DNA of 64,000 bases, taken from NCBI GenBank assembly GCA_016716715.1, contig JADJVE010000009.1, forward strand, positions 130,238-194,237, in the 5' to 3' direction. Position numbers and translations under genes: made by a program. Positions 35,960 through 45,484 of this stretch are shown one piece after another (the first letter of the stretch is position 1; each line of letters begins with the position of its first letter). Origin of the DNA: Acidobacteriota bacterium (GTDB taxonomy: Bacteria > Acidobacteriota > Thermoanaerobaculia > UBA5066). Below the pieces are notes generated by a model, which was given only the letters and a program-made list of their open reading frames with translations, searched no databases and had not been told where the DNA came from.

Positions 35960-38356
35960 TCAGGCGACGGCGGCTTGCCGGGAGTCCTTCGCGCGCCTGA
36001 GGAGCGCCACGAGGCCGCCCAGCATCATCACGTAGAAGCCGCCCCAGACGAGGGAGATCAGGGGCTTCGTCGTGACGTCGATCGAGAGCGTCTCGGCCGT
36101 CGCGGGCTTGAGGTCGCCGCCCGCGGCGACGCCCATGAGCTCCAGCTCGCAGGTCCCCTCGTTCGGGGACACCCGCTTGATGCGCATGCGGCCCTTGCCG
36201 GGGAGCGGCGTGTCGGGCGCCTCTGTGGCCTGCCCGCCGTCGGTCGCGCCGAAGTACATGACGAACTTAGCCGTCTTCTCCTCGGCGGCCTCGGCAGTCG
36301 TCACGAGGAAGTTGGCCGTCACCGTGACGTGGGGACGCGTGGCGTCGTTGATCGCCGAGCGATCCGCCGAGAAGTCCAGGAACTTGATCTTGATCCCGTC
36401 GGCGCTCTTGCTCTCGCCCTTCTTGAGCGCGATCGTCGAGCCCTCGACGCGCGCGGGCTGCCCCGGGTCGTAGGACTGCGGCGAAACGTAGAGGTCCATG
36501 AGCGGGGTCGAGCGCACGTCGGGGTTCGCCATCATCTGCTGCGTGCGCTGGTTCATGTACATCTTCGGGTAAGCCTTCCAGACCTTGCCCGAAGGCGACG
36601 CGACTTCGACCTCCATCGCCTGCTTGGCGCGGCGGTCGTTCAGGTCGAGCATGTTGAGCTCTTCGGGCTGCTTGACGTCGCCCTTCTCGTTCACGAAGAC
36701 GACCTTGGTGAACGTCATCGTGTGGCGGCCCACCTGCGTCGGCTGGCCCTTCGGGAGGTTGATCTGCTGCTTCGTCTCGTAGACGCCGGAGACGAGGATC
36801 CCGACGAGCATGATCGAAACGCCCACGTGCGCGAGGTAGCCGCCCACGGTGGAAACCGCCTTGCGCCGCACGAAGAGCGCGACCGTCTGCGCGTTCGCGG
36901 CCATCCCGAAGACCGCGAAGGAGAGGATGGCGAGGTCGCGCACGGAGTGGACGCCGGCCGCGAAGGCGACGCCGCCGCCCATGAGACCGATGGCGGCGGC
37001 GACGAACGCCTTCTTCGCCACGACGGCGAGCGTCTCCCCGCGCCAGGACAGGAACGGGACGAGCGCGACGAGGAACGCCATGAGCGCGGCGATCGGCGCG
37101 TGCGTGACGTTGTAGAAGCTCGTCGAGACCTGCGAAGCCTTGCCGCCGATGCGGGTGAGGATCGGTGCGGACGTGCCGAGGAGGATGACGAGGCCCGAGG
37201 CGCTGAACAGAGTCACGGAGAGGATGAAGAGGACGGAGCGCGAGAGGAACGGCTCCTCCTTCTCCTTGCCGGCCGCGTCGAGGTCGGACACGACCGGGAT
37301 CTCCTTCCACCGGAAGGCGAGGAGGCCGAGGCCTCCCACGAGGAAGACCACGATGATGGCGACGAGCCAGCCCGTGATCCCGAGGTCGATGAAGGAATGG
37401 ACGGAGAAGTCCGCGAGGACGCCGGAGCGCGTCAGGAACGTGCCGTAGAGGATGCAGCAGAACGCGAGGATCGCCAGGATGATGTTGATCTTCCGGTGCT
37501 TCTCGCGCGCCTTCTGGAGGAACATCCCGTGGACGAGCGCCACGGTCGCGAGCCACGGCACGAGCGACGTGTTCTCCACCGGGTCCCACGCCCAGTAGCC
37601 GCCCCAGCCGAGCGTCTTGTACGCCCAGTAGCCGCCCATGAGGATCGCGGTGCCGAGCGTCACGAACGTGAAGAGCGCCCAGGGCATCGCGCGGACGACC
37701 CAGCCGTCCCAGCGCTTCATCCAGAGCGCCGCGATCGCGAACGCGAACGGCACGCTGAGCGAGGCGAAGCCGGAGAACATGACCGGCGGGTGGATGACCA
37801 TCCACGGGTCCTGCAGGAGCGGATTCAGGCCCTGGCCGTCGGGCGGGATCTGGCCGAGGAAGCGGAACGGCGACTGCTTCACGAGGATCGCGACGATCCC
37901 GATGAAGGAGGCGACGTACACGATCATGACCGGCGGCTCCTGCTCCTTGGCTGAACGTAGGACGAAGAGGCCGATGAGCGAGCCGAAGAAGAGCCAGAGA
38001 AGGAACGAACCCTCCTGTCCGGCCCAGAACGTCGAGAACAGGTAGTAGTAGGGGAGATCCCGGCCCGAGTACGACGACACGTACGAGAGGCGGAAGTCGT
38101 GGGACAGGAGCCGGCCCATGAGGAGGACCGAGGCGAGGACGACGGAGAACGTGAAGGCGTAATAGAGGCGGCGGGCGAGGAGAAGAGGGGACGAAGAGGG
38201 GATTTCTTCGAATGGCAACAGGGCAGGGCCGCCGGCCGTCGCCGCGGCCACGCGCATTGCGCGCCAGTACGTCAGCGCGCAGAGGACGCCGAAGACGAGC
38301 GCCGCCCACATCGCGACGGTGCCCGGCGCGAAACCGAGGGGGGATCCCAGGCCCAT
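35960..38356 (-). CDS. ccmF: Cytochrome c haem lyase subunit CcmF
   Basis: A 798-residue multi-pass membrane protein, longer than E. coli CcmF (~650). The WWD haem-binding domain reads GWGGYWAWDPVENTSLVPWL, with flanking His-containing loops (NPLLQDPWMVIHPPVMFSGF and FYNVTHAPIAAL). It attaches haem to apocytochrome c outside the inner membrane. The last ~200 residues form a large soluble region typical of the family. It starts 1 base after the ccmE stop and shares its transcript. The next-door 60-CxxCH cytochrome is its obvious client. Confidence 0.94.
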   Translation of the reverse strand: MGLGSPLGFAPGTVAMWAALVFGVLCALTYWRAMRVAAATAGGPALLPFEEIPSSSPLLLARRLYYAFTFSVVLASVLLMGRLLSHDFRLSYVSSYSGRDLPYYYLFSTFWAGQEGSFLLWLFFGSLIGLFVLRSAKEQEPPVMIVYVASFIGIVAILVKQSPFRFLGQIPPDGQGLNPLLQDPWMVIHPPVMFSGFASLSVPFAFAIAALWMKRWDGWVVRAMPWALFTFVTLGTAILMGGYWAYKTLGWGGYWAWDPVENTSLVPWLATVALVHGMFLQKAREKHRKINIILAILAFCCILYGTFLTRSGVLADFSVHSFIDLGITGWLVAIIVVFLVGGLGLLAFRWKEIPVVSDLDAAGKEKEEPFLSRSVLFILSVTLFSASGLVILLGTSAPILTRIGGKASQVSTSFYNVTHAPIAALMAFLVALVPFLSWRGETLAVVAKKAFVAAAIGLMGGGVAFAAGVHSVRDLAILSFAVFGMAANAQTVALFVRRKAVSTVGGYLAHVGVSIMLVGILVSGVYETKQQINLPKGQPTQVGRHTMTFTKVVFVNEKGDVKQPEELNMLDLNDRRAKQAMEVEVASPSGKVWKAYPKMYMNQRTQQMMANPDVRSTPLMDLYVSPQSYDPGQPARVEGSTIALKKGESKSADGIKIKFLDFSADRSAINDATRPHVTVTANFLVTTAEAAEEKTAKFVMYFGATDGGQATEAPDTPLPGKGRMRIKRVSPNEGTCELELMGVAAGGDLKPATAETLSIDVTTKPLISLVWGGFYVMMLGGLVALLRRAKDSRQAAVA

Positions 38357-38357
38357 G

Positions 38358-38753
38358 TCAGGCCTTCTTCCCGTACTGCTTCTCGATCTCCTCGCCCTGG
38401 TATTTCGAGGGGCATTTCACGAGGAGCTTCTCCGCCGTGAATTTGTCGTTCTCGTAGCGGCCGATCGCGACGATCGACACCGCGTCCTCGAAGTTCGCCG
38501 GCTTGACGTCCGTGTAGGACACGGGGATCAGCTCCTTCGTCTGCGGGTCGACGAGCGTGAAGTTGAGGACCTTCTTGTCCTGGTCGTATTTCGTGGAGCC
38601 CTTTTCGAGGGCGCCCATCACCTGAACGGTGCGGCGAGAGGCCTTCGCCTCGGTGAACGACACGTAAGGCGTCATGGTCTTCGTGAACGTCGTCAGTCCG
38701 AGGGCGAGGAAGCCGAGGATCAGGATGGCTCCGGCCCAGTAGGCGCGTTTCAT
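38358..38753 (-). CDS. ccmE: Haem chaperone CcmE, CxxxY variant
   Basis: A 131-residue protein with one N-terminal membrane helix (AILILGFLALGLTTF) and an OB-fold domain. In classical CcmE the haem is bound covalently by a His in a HDENY-like motif. Here the matching place reads LLVKCPSKYQGEE: Cys replaces His in a C-x-x-x-Y motif. This variant is known from Desulfovibrio and archaeal-type systems (System I*), in which CcmH is typically absent. It receives haem from CcmC and passes it to CcmF. Overlaps ccmD by 4 bases. Confidence 0.88.
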   Translation of the reverse strand: MKRAYWAGAILILGFLALGLTTFTKTMTPYVSFTEAKASRRTVQVMGALEKGSTKYDQDKKVLNFTLVDPQTKELIPVSYTDVKPANFEDAVSIVAIGRYENDKFTAEKLLVKCPSKYQGEEIEKQYGKKA

Positions 38754-38881
38754 TTTGTGTTCTCCCCGCCGGAACGCGCCTCGGCGGCGCGCACCCGGCG
38801 ATCCAGGTAGATGAGGTAGCCGAAGATTCCGGCCCAGATGACGATGTTCACCGCGGCGACGTATCCGAGAGCCGTGCTCAT
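38750..38881 (-). CDS. ccmD: CcmD, small membrane protein of cytochrome c maturation
   Basis: A 43-residue protein with one membrane helix (YVAAVNIVIWAGIFGYLIYL) followed by a basic/charged tail (DRRVRAAEARSGGENTK). Size, topology and position between ccmC and ccmE, with 4-base overlaps on both sides, support CcmD, which helps release holo-CcmE from CcmC. Sequence similarity alone would be too weak for such a short protein. Confidence 0.78.
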   Translation of the reverse strand: MSTALGYVAAVNIVIWAGIFGYLIYLDRRVRAAEARSGGENTK

Positions 38882-39540
38882 GCCGACCTCTCGCGGACGA
38901 GGCGGGAAATGCGGCGGTCGAGGTTCCACATCCAGTAGAAAAGTCCCATGAAAGCCACCATCGACGAGAAGAAGATCAGGCGGATGTCGGACGACATCTT
39001 CACCTTTCCCTCCGTGTTGATCACGGTGTCCGGATGTAACGACTGGTACATGCGCGGCACGGCGAAGACGAGGAACGGCACCGTCACGACCGCGACGAGC
39101 GCGTAGGCCGCAGAGAGGGTCGCGCGGCGCTCGGGGTCCTCGAGCGCGCCCCTGAGACCGAGATACGCGCCGTAGACGAGGAGGAGCAGGACGATCGACG
39201 TTTCGCGCGGGTCCCAGTTCCAGTACGAGTTCCACATGACGCGGGCGAAGATCGAGCCCGTCACGGTCGCGAGGACGCAGAAGAGGAACCCGAGGCGGGC
39301 GGCCGCGGAGGCGGCGTCGTCGTCCTCGATCCGCCGCTTCCTCAGGTACATCCACGAGTACCAGGCCGCGACGAAGAAGGCGACGGTCGACACCCAGGCC
39401 TGCGGGACGTGGAAGAAGACGATCCGCGAGGACTCGCCGACGAAGTTCTGGGCCGGGCGCGCATAGAGGAAGGCCCCCCAGCAGATTGCCGCCATCCCGA
39501 GGCCCAGGAACCACTTGGAGATGAGTCCGAGACTCTTCAC
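38878..39540 (-). CDS. ccmC: Haem handling protein CcmC
   Basis: A 220-residue membrane protein with about six helices. The tryptophan-rich haem domain reads MWNSYWNWDPRETSIVLLL, and the two haem-ligand His loops are VFFHVPQAWVS and YQSLHPDTVI. It presents haem to CcmE at the outer face of the inner membrane. Start ATG at 39540. It lies 62 bases after the barrel gene and begins the ccmCDEF block. Confidence 0.93.
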   Translation of the reverse strand: MKSLGLISKWFLGLGMAAICWGAFLYARPAQNFVGESSRIVFFHVPQAWVSTVAFFVAAWYSWMYLRKRRIEDDDAASAAARLGFLFCVLATVTGSIFARVMWNSYWNWDPRETSIVLLLLVYGAYLGLRGALEDPERRATLSAAYALVAVVTVPFLVFAVPRMYQSLHPDTVINTEGKVKMSSDIRLIFFSSMVAFMGLFYWMWNLDRRISRLVRERSA

Positions 39541-39602
39541 GCGGGGATCATACCTTCCGTAACGGGACGGCCCATTAGTTCACTTGCTTCAGAGACTCGG
39601 TG

Positions 39603-40898
39603 TCAGAAACGGTAGGTCAGGCCCAGGAGCCAGCGGTTTTGTGTCGCCGTGTCGTCGTCCAGCTGCTCCCCCGTCACGAGAAGCGAGAACGAGCGGGACA
39701 TGTTCCAGATTCCCGAAAGGCTGTAGCGCCTCGAGGAAGGGCGGTTCACGATCGTGAGGCCGCCCGTGTCGGTGAGCTGCAGGACGGACAGCGACGTGGA
39801 GTAGTCGAGGGTCAGGTAGAACTTCGACCCGAGGCTCCTCCCGAGGGAGAAGTACCAGGCGTCGTAGCTGTTGCTGCCCGGGCGGTTCGTCCGGTTGTCC
39901 GACACGAACACGTCGAAGCCGGAGCCCGCGACGTTCATCGCCGAGAGGCCGAACTGCAAGCGGTCCTGCGCGACGTCGTCGCGGTTGCTCTTGTCCTGGT
40001 AGTAGCCCGCCCAGGCGCGCCACCCGCGGGCGAACTCGACGGTCGCGCGGCCGCCCATCGAGTCGAAGAGAAAGCCATCGAGGCTCTTGGCGTCGATCGG
40101 CCGGCCCGCGATCTGGTCCTGCGTGATCGACCGCGCGTCGATCGAGCGGCCGTGCTGGTAGAGCGCCTGGATCTCGAAGGCCCGTACGGGGGCCCAGCGG
40201 GCGGTCGCGAAGAAGTAGGCGAGGCCGCCGTTTCCCACCCCTCCGGGCCCGGTCAGGTCGTATTCGGCCGCCTGGTAGAGGAAGAACTCCCGGCCGATCG
40301 GGATGAAGTTCGTGGTCGTGAGAACGTTCCGCTCCGCGAGGTTCTGGTTGCGGATCGTCACGAAGCCGAGCACGTCGCGCCAGCCGCGCTCGCCGTCGTA
40401 CGCGACGTAGGCGCCGCCTTTCTTGACGTCCTGAACGTAGCCGGGGTCATAGCCCTTCGGCTCGAGACCGCCGAAGACGCCCATGCGGATCTTGCCGGCC
40501 CGCGTCTCGAGCGCGAGGCCGCCCACGCCGCCGAGGGCGCCGAGGTCGTTGAGGTACATCTGCCCGAGGCGGACGGCGACCTTGCCGTTTGCAACCCGGC
40601 CGCCGACCCACGCGTCGTAGACGGTCCAGCGGGGGTCGCGGTTCGCGACGGACGGGTACTCGGAGCCGCGGGCGTCGAGCGAGAACTCCATGCCGTCCAG
40701 GTCCCGCGGCGGCGTGTGAATCGAGACGGACCCGCTGAGCTCGTTGTAGGCGCTCGTCGTCCCGTCGACGTTCTTCGTGCGGATGACCTGCCCGAACACG
40801 GAGATGCGGCCCCAGTCGAGCGCCGACTGCGCCACGGCCGGAGCTCCCCATGCCGCGATCGCCGCGAGGACGGCGAGGTTCGCGAGGCCACGGCGCAT
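39603..40898 (-). CDS. Outer-membrane beta-barrel protein coupled to the multihaem cytochrome
   Basis: A 431-residue protein with a signal peptide (LANLAVLAAIAAWGAPAVAQS) and long alternating hydrophobic strands rich in Tyr, Trp and Arg (SLDARGSEYPSVANRDPRW, TVEFARGWRAWAGYYQDKS), ending with the outer-membrane C-terminal motif WLLGLTYRF. It resembles porin-like barrels rather than OmpA. Its ATG overlaps the cytochrome stop by 4 bases, so the two are translationally coupled. Position suggests it is the porin half of a porin-cytochrome conduit that lets electrons cross the outer membrane. I cannot assign it to a named MtrB/PioB/OmbB family by eye. Confidence 0.75.
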   Translation of the reverse strand: MRRGLANLAVLAAIAAWGAPAVAQSALDWGRISVFGQVIRTKNVDGTTSAYNELSGSVSIHTPPRDLDGMEFSLDARGSEYPSVANRDPRWTVYDAWVGGRVANGKVAVRLGQMYLNDLGALGGVGGLALETRAGKIRMGVFGGLEPKGYDPGYVQDVKKGGAYVAYDGERGWRDVLGFVTIRNQNLAERNVLTTTNFIPIGREFFLYQAAEYDLTGPGGVGNGGLAYFFATARWAPVRAFEIQALYQHGRSIDARSITQDQIAGRPIDAKSLDGFLFDSMGGRATVEFARGWRAWAGYYQDKSNRDDVAQDRLQFGLSAMNVAGSGFDVFVSDNRTNRPGSNSYDAWYFSLGRSLGSKFYLTLDYSTSLSVLQLTDTGGLTIVNRPSSRRYSLSGIWNMSRSFSLLVTGEQLDDDTATQNRWLLGLTYRF

Positions 40899-43800
40899 CA
40901 GCCCTTCCCGTTCGGGTGGCACGAGTAGCACGCCGTCGACGTCCAGGAGTAGCCGGCGCGGCCCTTGTGCTTGTTGTCCGTCTGGGACTTCGTGTGGCAG
41001 CCGATGCAATTGAATACGGTGAACACGTTCACGGTCGTGTGGCACTGGTTGCAGGGAACGTTGTGGTTCGAGACGAGCGGGAAGTACGTGTGGTTGAACT
41101 TGCCCTGCTGCCAGGTCGCGTCCGTCGCCCTGTGGCAGGTGTCGCACGTCGTGGGGAAGCCGGCCGCGAGGTGGCTCGGGTTCTTCGAGCTGTTGTAGAC
41201 AGTCAGATGGCAGCCGACGCACGTCAGCGGCGCGTTGCGGTACGGCGTCGTCGTGTGGCACTTGGCGCAGGCCTGCGTCGCGTGCACACCCACGAGCGCG
41301 AACGGCGTCATCGACGAGTGGTTGAAGATCGACGGTTTCCATGCGGGCGCCGAGAACTGGTGGCACGTGTCGCAGGCCGTCCCGAAACCGCCGGAAAGGT
41401 GCGGCGGGGTGACGGACGCGCGGAAGTCGTTCTGGTGACACGTGTAGCAGTCACGGGCCGTGCCCTTGTAGACGTTGTTCTTGTGGCAGGCGGTGCAGGC
41501 CTGCGTCACGTGGACGCCGGCGAGCGGGAACGTGGTGTTCGTCGAGTGGTTGAAGCTCGCGGGCCTCCAGGCCGGCGCCGAGAACTGGTGGCACGTGTCG
41601 CACGTCGTCGGGAAGCCGGAGGTCACGTGGGGCGGGGTGACGGACTTCTGGTAGTCGGCGAGGTGGCACGTGTAGCAGTCGCGGGCCGTGCCCTTGTAGA
41701 CGTTGTTCCTGTGGCAGGCGCTGCAGAGCTGCGTCGTGTGGACGCCCGCGAGCGGGAAGGTCGTGGAGGTGGAGTGATTGAAGGTGGAGGGCTTCCAGGC
41801 CGGCGCGGAGAACTGATGGCAGGTGTCGCACGTCGTCGGGAAACCCGCCGAGGCGTGCGGTGGATTGACCGACTTCTGGTAGTCGGGCTGGTGGCACGTC
41901 CAGCAGTCGCGGGCGGTGCCCTTGTAGACGTTGTTCTTGTGGCAGGCGGTGCACGCCTGGGTGACGTGTGTGCCGGCGAGGAGGAACGTCGTGGCGGTGT
42001 TGTGGTTGAAGCTTGCGGGCTTCCAGGCCGGGTCGGCGAACTTGTGGCACGTGTCGCAGGTCGTCGGGAAGCCCGCGGCGACGTGGCCCGGGTTCACCGA
42101 GTTCTGGTACTGGGTCTTGTGGCACGTCCAGCAATCGCGGGCCGTCCCCTTGAAGACGTTGTTCTTGTGGCAGGCGCTGCAGAGCTGCGTCGTGTGCGTG
42201 CCGGCGAGCGGGAACGTCGTGGACGTCGAGTGATTGAAGGTGGAGGGCTTCCAGGCCGGCGCGGAGAACTGGTGGCACGTGTCGCAGGTCGTCGGGAAGC
42301 CCGCGGCGACGTGGCCCGGGTTCACGGAGTTCTGGAAGTCGGTCTTGTGGCAGGAGTAGCAGTCGCGGGGCGTGCCTTTGAACACGTTGGCGACGTGGCA
42401 GGTCGCGCAGGTCTGCGTCGCGTGGACGCCCGCGAGGGTGAACGTCGTCCCCGTGTTGTGGTTGAAGCTCGCAGGCCTCCACGCCGGGTCGGAGAACTTG
42501 TGGCACGTGTCGCAGGTCGTCGCGAATCCGGCGGCGACGTGCGGCGGGACCTTCGAGTTCTGGAAGTCGGTCTTGTGGCAGGAGTAGCAGTCGCGGGGCG
42601 TGCCCTTGAACACGTTGTTGACGTGGCAGGTCGCGCAGCTCTGCGTCGCGTGGACGCCCGCGAGGGCGAACGTCGTCGCCGTGTTGTGGTTGAAGCTCGC
42701 GGGCTTCCACGCCGGGTCCGTGTACTTGTGGCACGTGTCGCAGGTCGTCGCGAAGGCGGCGGCCGGGTGCGACGGGTTCTTGGAGTTCTGGTAGTCGGCC
42801 TTGTGGCAGGAGTAGCAGTCGCGCGGCGTGCCCTTGAACACGTTGTTGACGTGGCAGGCCGTGCACGCCTGCGTCACGTGGACGCCGGCGAGGACGAACG
42901 TCGTCGTCACGTTGTGGTTGAACCCGGCGTCCTTCCAGTTCGGAGCCGAGAACTTGTGGCAGGAATCGCACGCCGTGGGGAACGCCGCGGCGGCGTGCGG
43001 CGGGTTCTTCGAGGCCTGGTAGTCCGTCCGGTGGCACGTGAAGCAGTCTCGGGGCGTGCCCTTGAATACGTTGTTCTTGTGGCACGCGGCACAGGGCTGC
43101 GTTACATGGACTCCGGCCAGCGGGAACGTCGCGTGCGTGAAGCTCGCGCCCTGCCACGTAGGCGACGAGGCCTTGTGGCAGCCGGTGCAGTCCGTCGGGA
43201 ACCCGCCCGCGGCGTGGCTTGGGTTCTGGACGCGCTCGTAGTCCGTGCGGTGGCAGGAATAGCAGTCGCGCGACGTCCCCTTGAAGACCTGGGCCTTGTG
43301 GCAGGACTCGCAGTCGAGCGTCCGGTGGGGCGTCTCGAGGGTGAAGCTCGTCGCGGCCGCGTGGCTCCACGTGACGGCGCTCCACGTGATGGGCCGGTGG
43401 CAGGTCTGGCAATCGCCGCCGAGAGCCGTCTTGAATCGGTCGTCCTGCTTGCGGATCCAGTGGCAGTCGTAACAGCCCGTGGGGGTGCCCTTGAGGACGC
43501 CCTTGAGGTGGCAGCTTGCGCAGGGGACTGCGAGGTGCTTGCCCTCCAGCGTGAAGGCGGCCGTCTTGTGAAAGGCGCGAGACGCAGTCCGCCAGATGAC
43601 GGCGTTGTGGCAGGAGGCGCAGTCGCGCCCGAGGGCGCCGCGGTGCGCGTCCTCATGGCAGTGCGAGCAGGCGACCGGGACCGTATACCTCACGGCGGTC
43701 CCCCGGCCGGCCGGGTAGTCCGCGGTCTCCTTCTTGTGGCACTCGGCGCACGCGATCGTCGCGTGTTTGGCGACGAAGAACTCCGCGGTCTCCTTCTTCT

Positions 43801-45484
43801 TCGGGTGCTTGAACGCTGCAACCTTGAACGAGGAAGAGTCGTGGCAGGTCTCGCAGCGCGGCGAGAGCTGGCCGAGGTGCGGATCCTTGTGGCAGGTCTT
43901 GCACTCCGGAGAGATCCCGGTCAGGCGGACCGCCGTCCCGGTCCCCGCCGGGAACTTCGCGGCCTCCTTCGCGTGGCACTTCGCGCACGGAACGGTCTCG
44001 TGCTTGCCCGTGAGTTGGAACTTCGAGGCCGTGTGGACGAAGAGGTCCGCCTTGTAGCCCTTCTCCCTGAGGCCGTGGCACTTCGCGCAGTCGGTGCCCA
44101 CCTGGCCGAGGTGCGGGTCCTTGTGGCAGGCGGCGCACTCGTACGGGACGCCCTTGTACTGTCGCGAGACCGCGGGCGGCGCCGCGGTGCCTCTCACGAG
44201 TCCGCCCGCGGGAGCAGAGGCTTCGGACTTGTGGCACTTTTCGCACGCGACCCCGGCGTGGGCGCCCTGGAAGAACTCGGGCTGGCGCGGGTGCTGGAAC
44301 GCCGAGAGCTTGAAGGAACTCGTCCCGTGGCAGGTCTGGCAGGTCGTCCCCAGCTTTCCCTTGTGGAAGTCGGTGTGACAGGAGGCGCACGCGGACTTCG
44401 CGCCGCGGAAATCGACGGTCCGCTGAGAGACCGGCATGTTGACGCGGGCCTGCACGCCCGCCGGCTTGTGGCAGGCGACGCACGTGGCGGTCGCGTGCTT
44501 GCCGTCGAGAGCGAACTTCGTGCGCGCGGCGTGGTCGAACTTCGCGGGCTTGAAACCGGCCTCCGTGTGGCACGCCGCGCAGTCCTCGCCGGGGAAGAGG
44601 CCCTTGTGGGCGTCCTGGTGGCAGTCGGCGCAGCGCGTGAACCTGAGCTTGACGAGCGTCGTGGGCTTGACGTGGCACGTCTTGCAAGCGACGGCCGCGT
44701 GACGGCCCTTGAGCGGGTAACCGGTCCTGGCGTGGTCGAACTTCTGGCCCTCGGCGAGCGTCTTGAAGCTCGTCGTGACGTGGCACGTCGTGCACGTCCC
44801 GAGCGAGGGGACGTGGGGGTTCTTGTGGCAGTCCTCGCAGGCGCCGAAGCGCTCGATCCGGTACTGGCCCTTCGTCTTGTGGCAGCTCTCGCAAGGCGCC
44901 TTGGCGTGCGCCCCGGTCAGCGGGTACTTCGTCCTGGAATGGTCGAAGCCCTTCTTCGTGTCCTTGAAGGCCACGTTCGTGGGGTGGCACGTCTGGCAGG
45001 TGGCGCCGAGGGTCCCGTTGTGGACGTCCTTGTGACAGGACGCGCACGACGGGGAGACGCTGAGGTACGAGCGCGCCTTGTGGCAGGCCTTGCACTCGAG
45101 CGGCGCGTGCAGGCCGTCGAGGGCGAACCCGGCCTCGCCCTTGTGGTCGAAGCCCTTCGCCTCGAAGTGCCGGAGGTCTCCGTCGACGCCCGCGTGCTCG
45201 ACGTGACACCCCGCGCAGTCCTTTCCCGTGACCTCGCGATGGACGCCCTTCTTCGCCTTGATGCGCTCGGCGACGGGCTTGTGGCATTCGAGACACCGCG
45301 CGGCGGTGACCTGGCGGCCCGGCTCGTGGCAGCTCTGGCACTTGTCGAGACCCTCGAGCTTCGCGTGCGGCTTGGAAAGCTTTCCGGGCGAGACGAGGCT
45401 GCCGAGCCCCTGCGCTCCCCGAGCCTCCGGCGTGGCCCAAAGGGCCGCCAAGCCGAGGGCGAGAAGCGTCCGGCGGACGGTCAC
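40898..45484 (-). CDS. Giant multihaem c-type cytochrome with 60 CxxCH motifs
   Basis: A 1528-residue exported protein starting at GTG, with signal peptide RTLLALGLAALWATPEARGAQ. Reading through the translation I count 60 CxxCH haem-binding motifs, from KCQSCHE near residue 50 to ACYSCHPNG at the C-terminus. The N-terminal half has irregular haem spacing with many extra His that can serve as distal ligands (such as FDHARTGYPLKGRH). The C-terminal half is a regular array of 76-residue units with three haems each. The protein should sit in the periplasm or at the outer membrane as a haem wire. It is coupled to an outer-membrane barrel and flanked by ccm genes, which suggests extracellular electron transfer. 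Donor and acceptor are not visible in this window. Confidence 0.93.
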   Translation of the reverse strand: MTVRRTLLALGLAALWATPEARGAQGLGSLVSPGKLSKPHAKLEGLDKCQSCHEPGRQVTAARCLECHKPVAERIKAKKGVHREVTGKDCAGCHVEHAGVDGDLRHFEAKGFDHKGEAGFALDGLHAPLECKACHKARSYLSVSPSCASCHKDVHNGTLGATCQTCHPTNVAFKDTKKGFDHSRTKYPLTGAHAKAPCESCHKTKGQYRIERFGACEDCHKNPHVPSLGTCTTCHVTTSFKTLAEGQKFDHARTGYPLKGRHAAVACKTCHVKPTTLVKLRFTRCADCHQDAHKGLFPGEDCAACHTEAGFKPAKFDHAARTKFALDGKHATATCVACHKPAGVQARVNMPVSQRTVDFRGAKSACASCHTDFHKGKLGTTCQTCHGTSSFKLSAFQHPRQPEFFQGAHAGVACEKCHKSEASAPAGGLVRGTAAPPAVSRQYKGVPYECAACHKDPHLGQVGTDCAKCHGLREKGYKADLFVHTASKFQLTGKHETVPCAKCHAKEAAKFPAGTGTAVRLTGISPECKTCHKDPHLGQLSPRCETCHDSSSFKVAAFKHPKKKETAEFFVAKHATIACAECHKKETADYPAGRGTAVRYTVPVACSHCHEDAHRGALGRDCASCHNAVIWRTASRAFHKTAAFTLEGKHLAVPCASCHLKGVLKGTPTGCYDCHWIRKQDDRFKTALGGDCQTCHRPITWSAVTWSHAAATSFTLETPHRTLDCESCHKAQVFKGTSRDCYSCHRTDYERVQNPSHAAGGFPTDCTGCHKASSPTWQGASFTHATFPLAGVHVTQPCAACHKNNVFKGTPRDCFTCHRTDYQASKNPPHAAAAFPTACDSCHKFSAPNWKDAGFNHNVTTTFVLAGVHVTQACTACHVNNVFKGTPRDCYSCHKADYQNSKNPSHPAAAFATTCDTCHKYTDPAWKPASFNHNTATTFALAGVHATQSCATCHVNNVFKGTPRDCYSCHKTDFQNSKVPPHVAAGFATTCDTCHKFSDPAWRPASFNHNTGTTFTLAGVHATQTCATCHVANVFKGTPRDCYSCHKTDFQNSVNPGHVAAGFPTTCDTCHQFSAPAWKPSTFNHSTSTTFPLAGTHTTQLCSACHKNNVFKGTARDCWTCHKTQYQNSVNPGHVAAGFPTTCDTCHKFADPAWKPASFNHNTATTFLLAGTHVTQACTACHKNNVYKGTARDCWTCHQPDYQKSVNPPHASAGFPTTCDTCHQFSAPAWKPSTFNHSTSTTFPLAGVHTTQLCSACHRNNVYKGTARDCYTCHLADYQKSVTPPHVTSGFPTTCDTCHQFSAPAWRPASFNHSTNTTFPLAGVHVTQACTACHKNNVYKGTARDCYTCHQNDFRASVTPPHLSGGFGTACDTCHQFSAPAWKPSIFNHSSMTPFALVGVHATQACAKCHTTTPYRNAPLTCVGCHLTVYNSSKNPSHLAAGFPTTCDTCHRATDATWQQGKFNHTYFPLVSNHNVPCNQCHTTVNVFTVFNCIGCHTKSQTDNKHKGRAGYSWTSTACYSCHPNGKG
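41300..43130 (-). repeat. 228-bp tandem repeats within the cytochrome gene
   Basis: A GTGCCCTTG-type marker (complement of codons for the VFKGT/VYKGT segment) recurs at 41460, 41688, 41916, 42144, 42372, 42600, 42828 and 43056, exactly 228 bases apart. That gives eight units of 76 codons. Each unit encodes CxACHxNN, a CYSCH/CWTCH motif and CDTCH, i.e. three haem sites. The unit before this (43275) is irregular. Confidence 0.92.

Noticed and set aside
41300..43130. 228-bp repeats as non-coding repeat or assembly loop
   Set aside because: Units keep the reading frame and vary in residues at defined places, so they are protein repeats.
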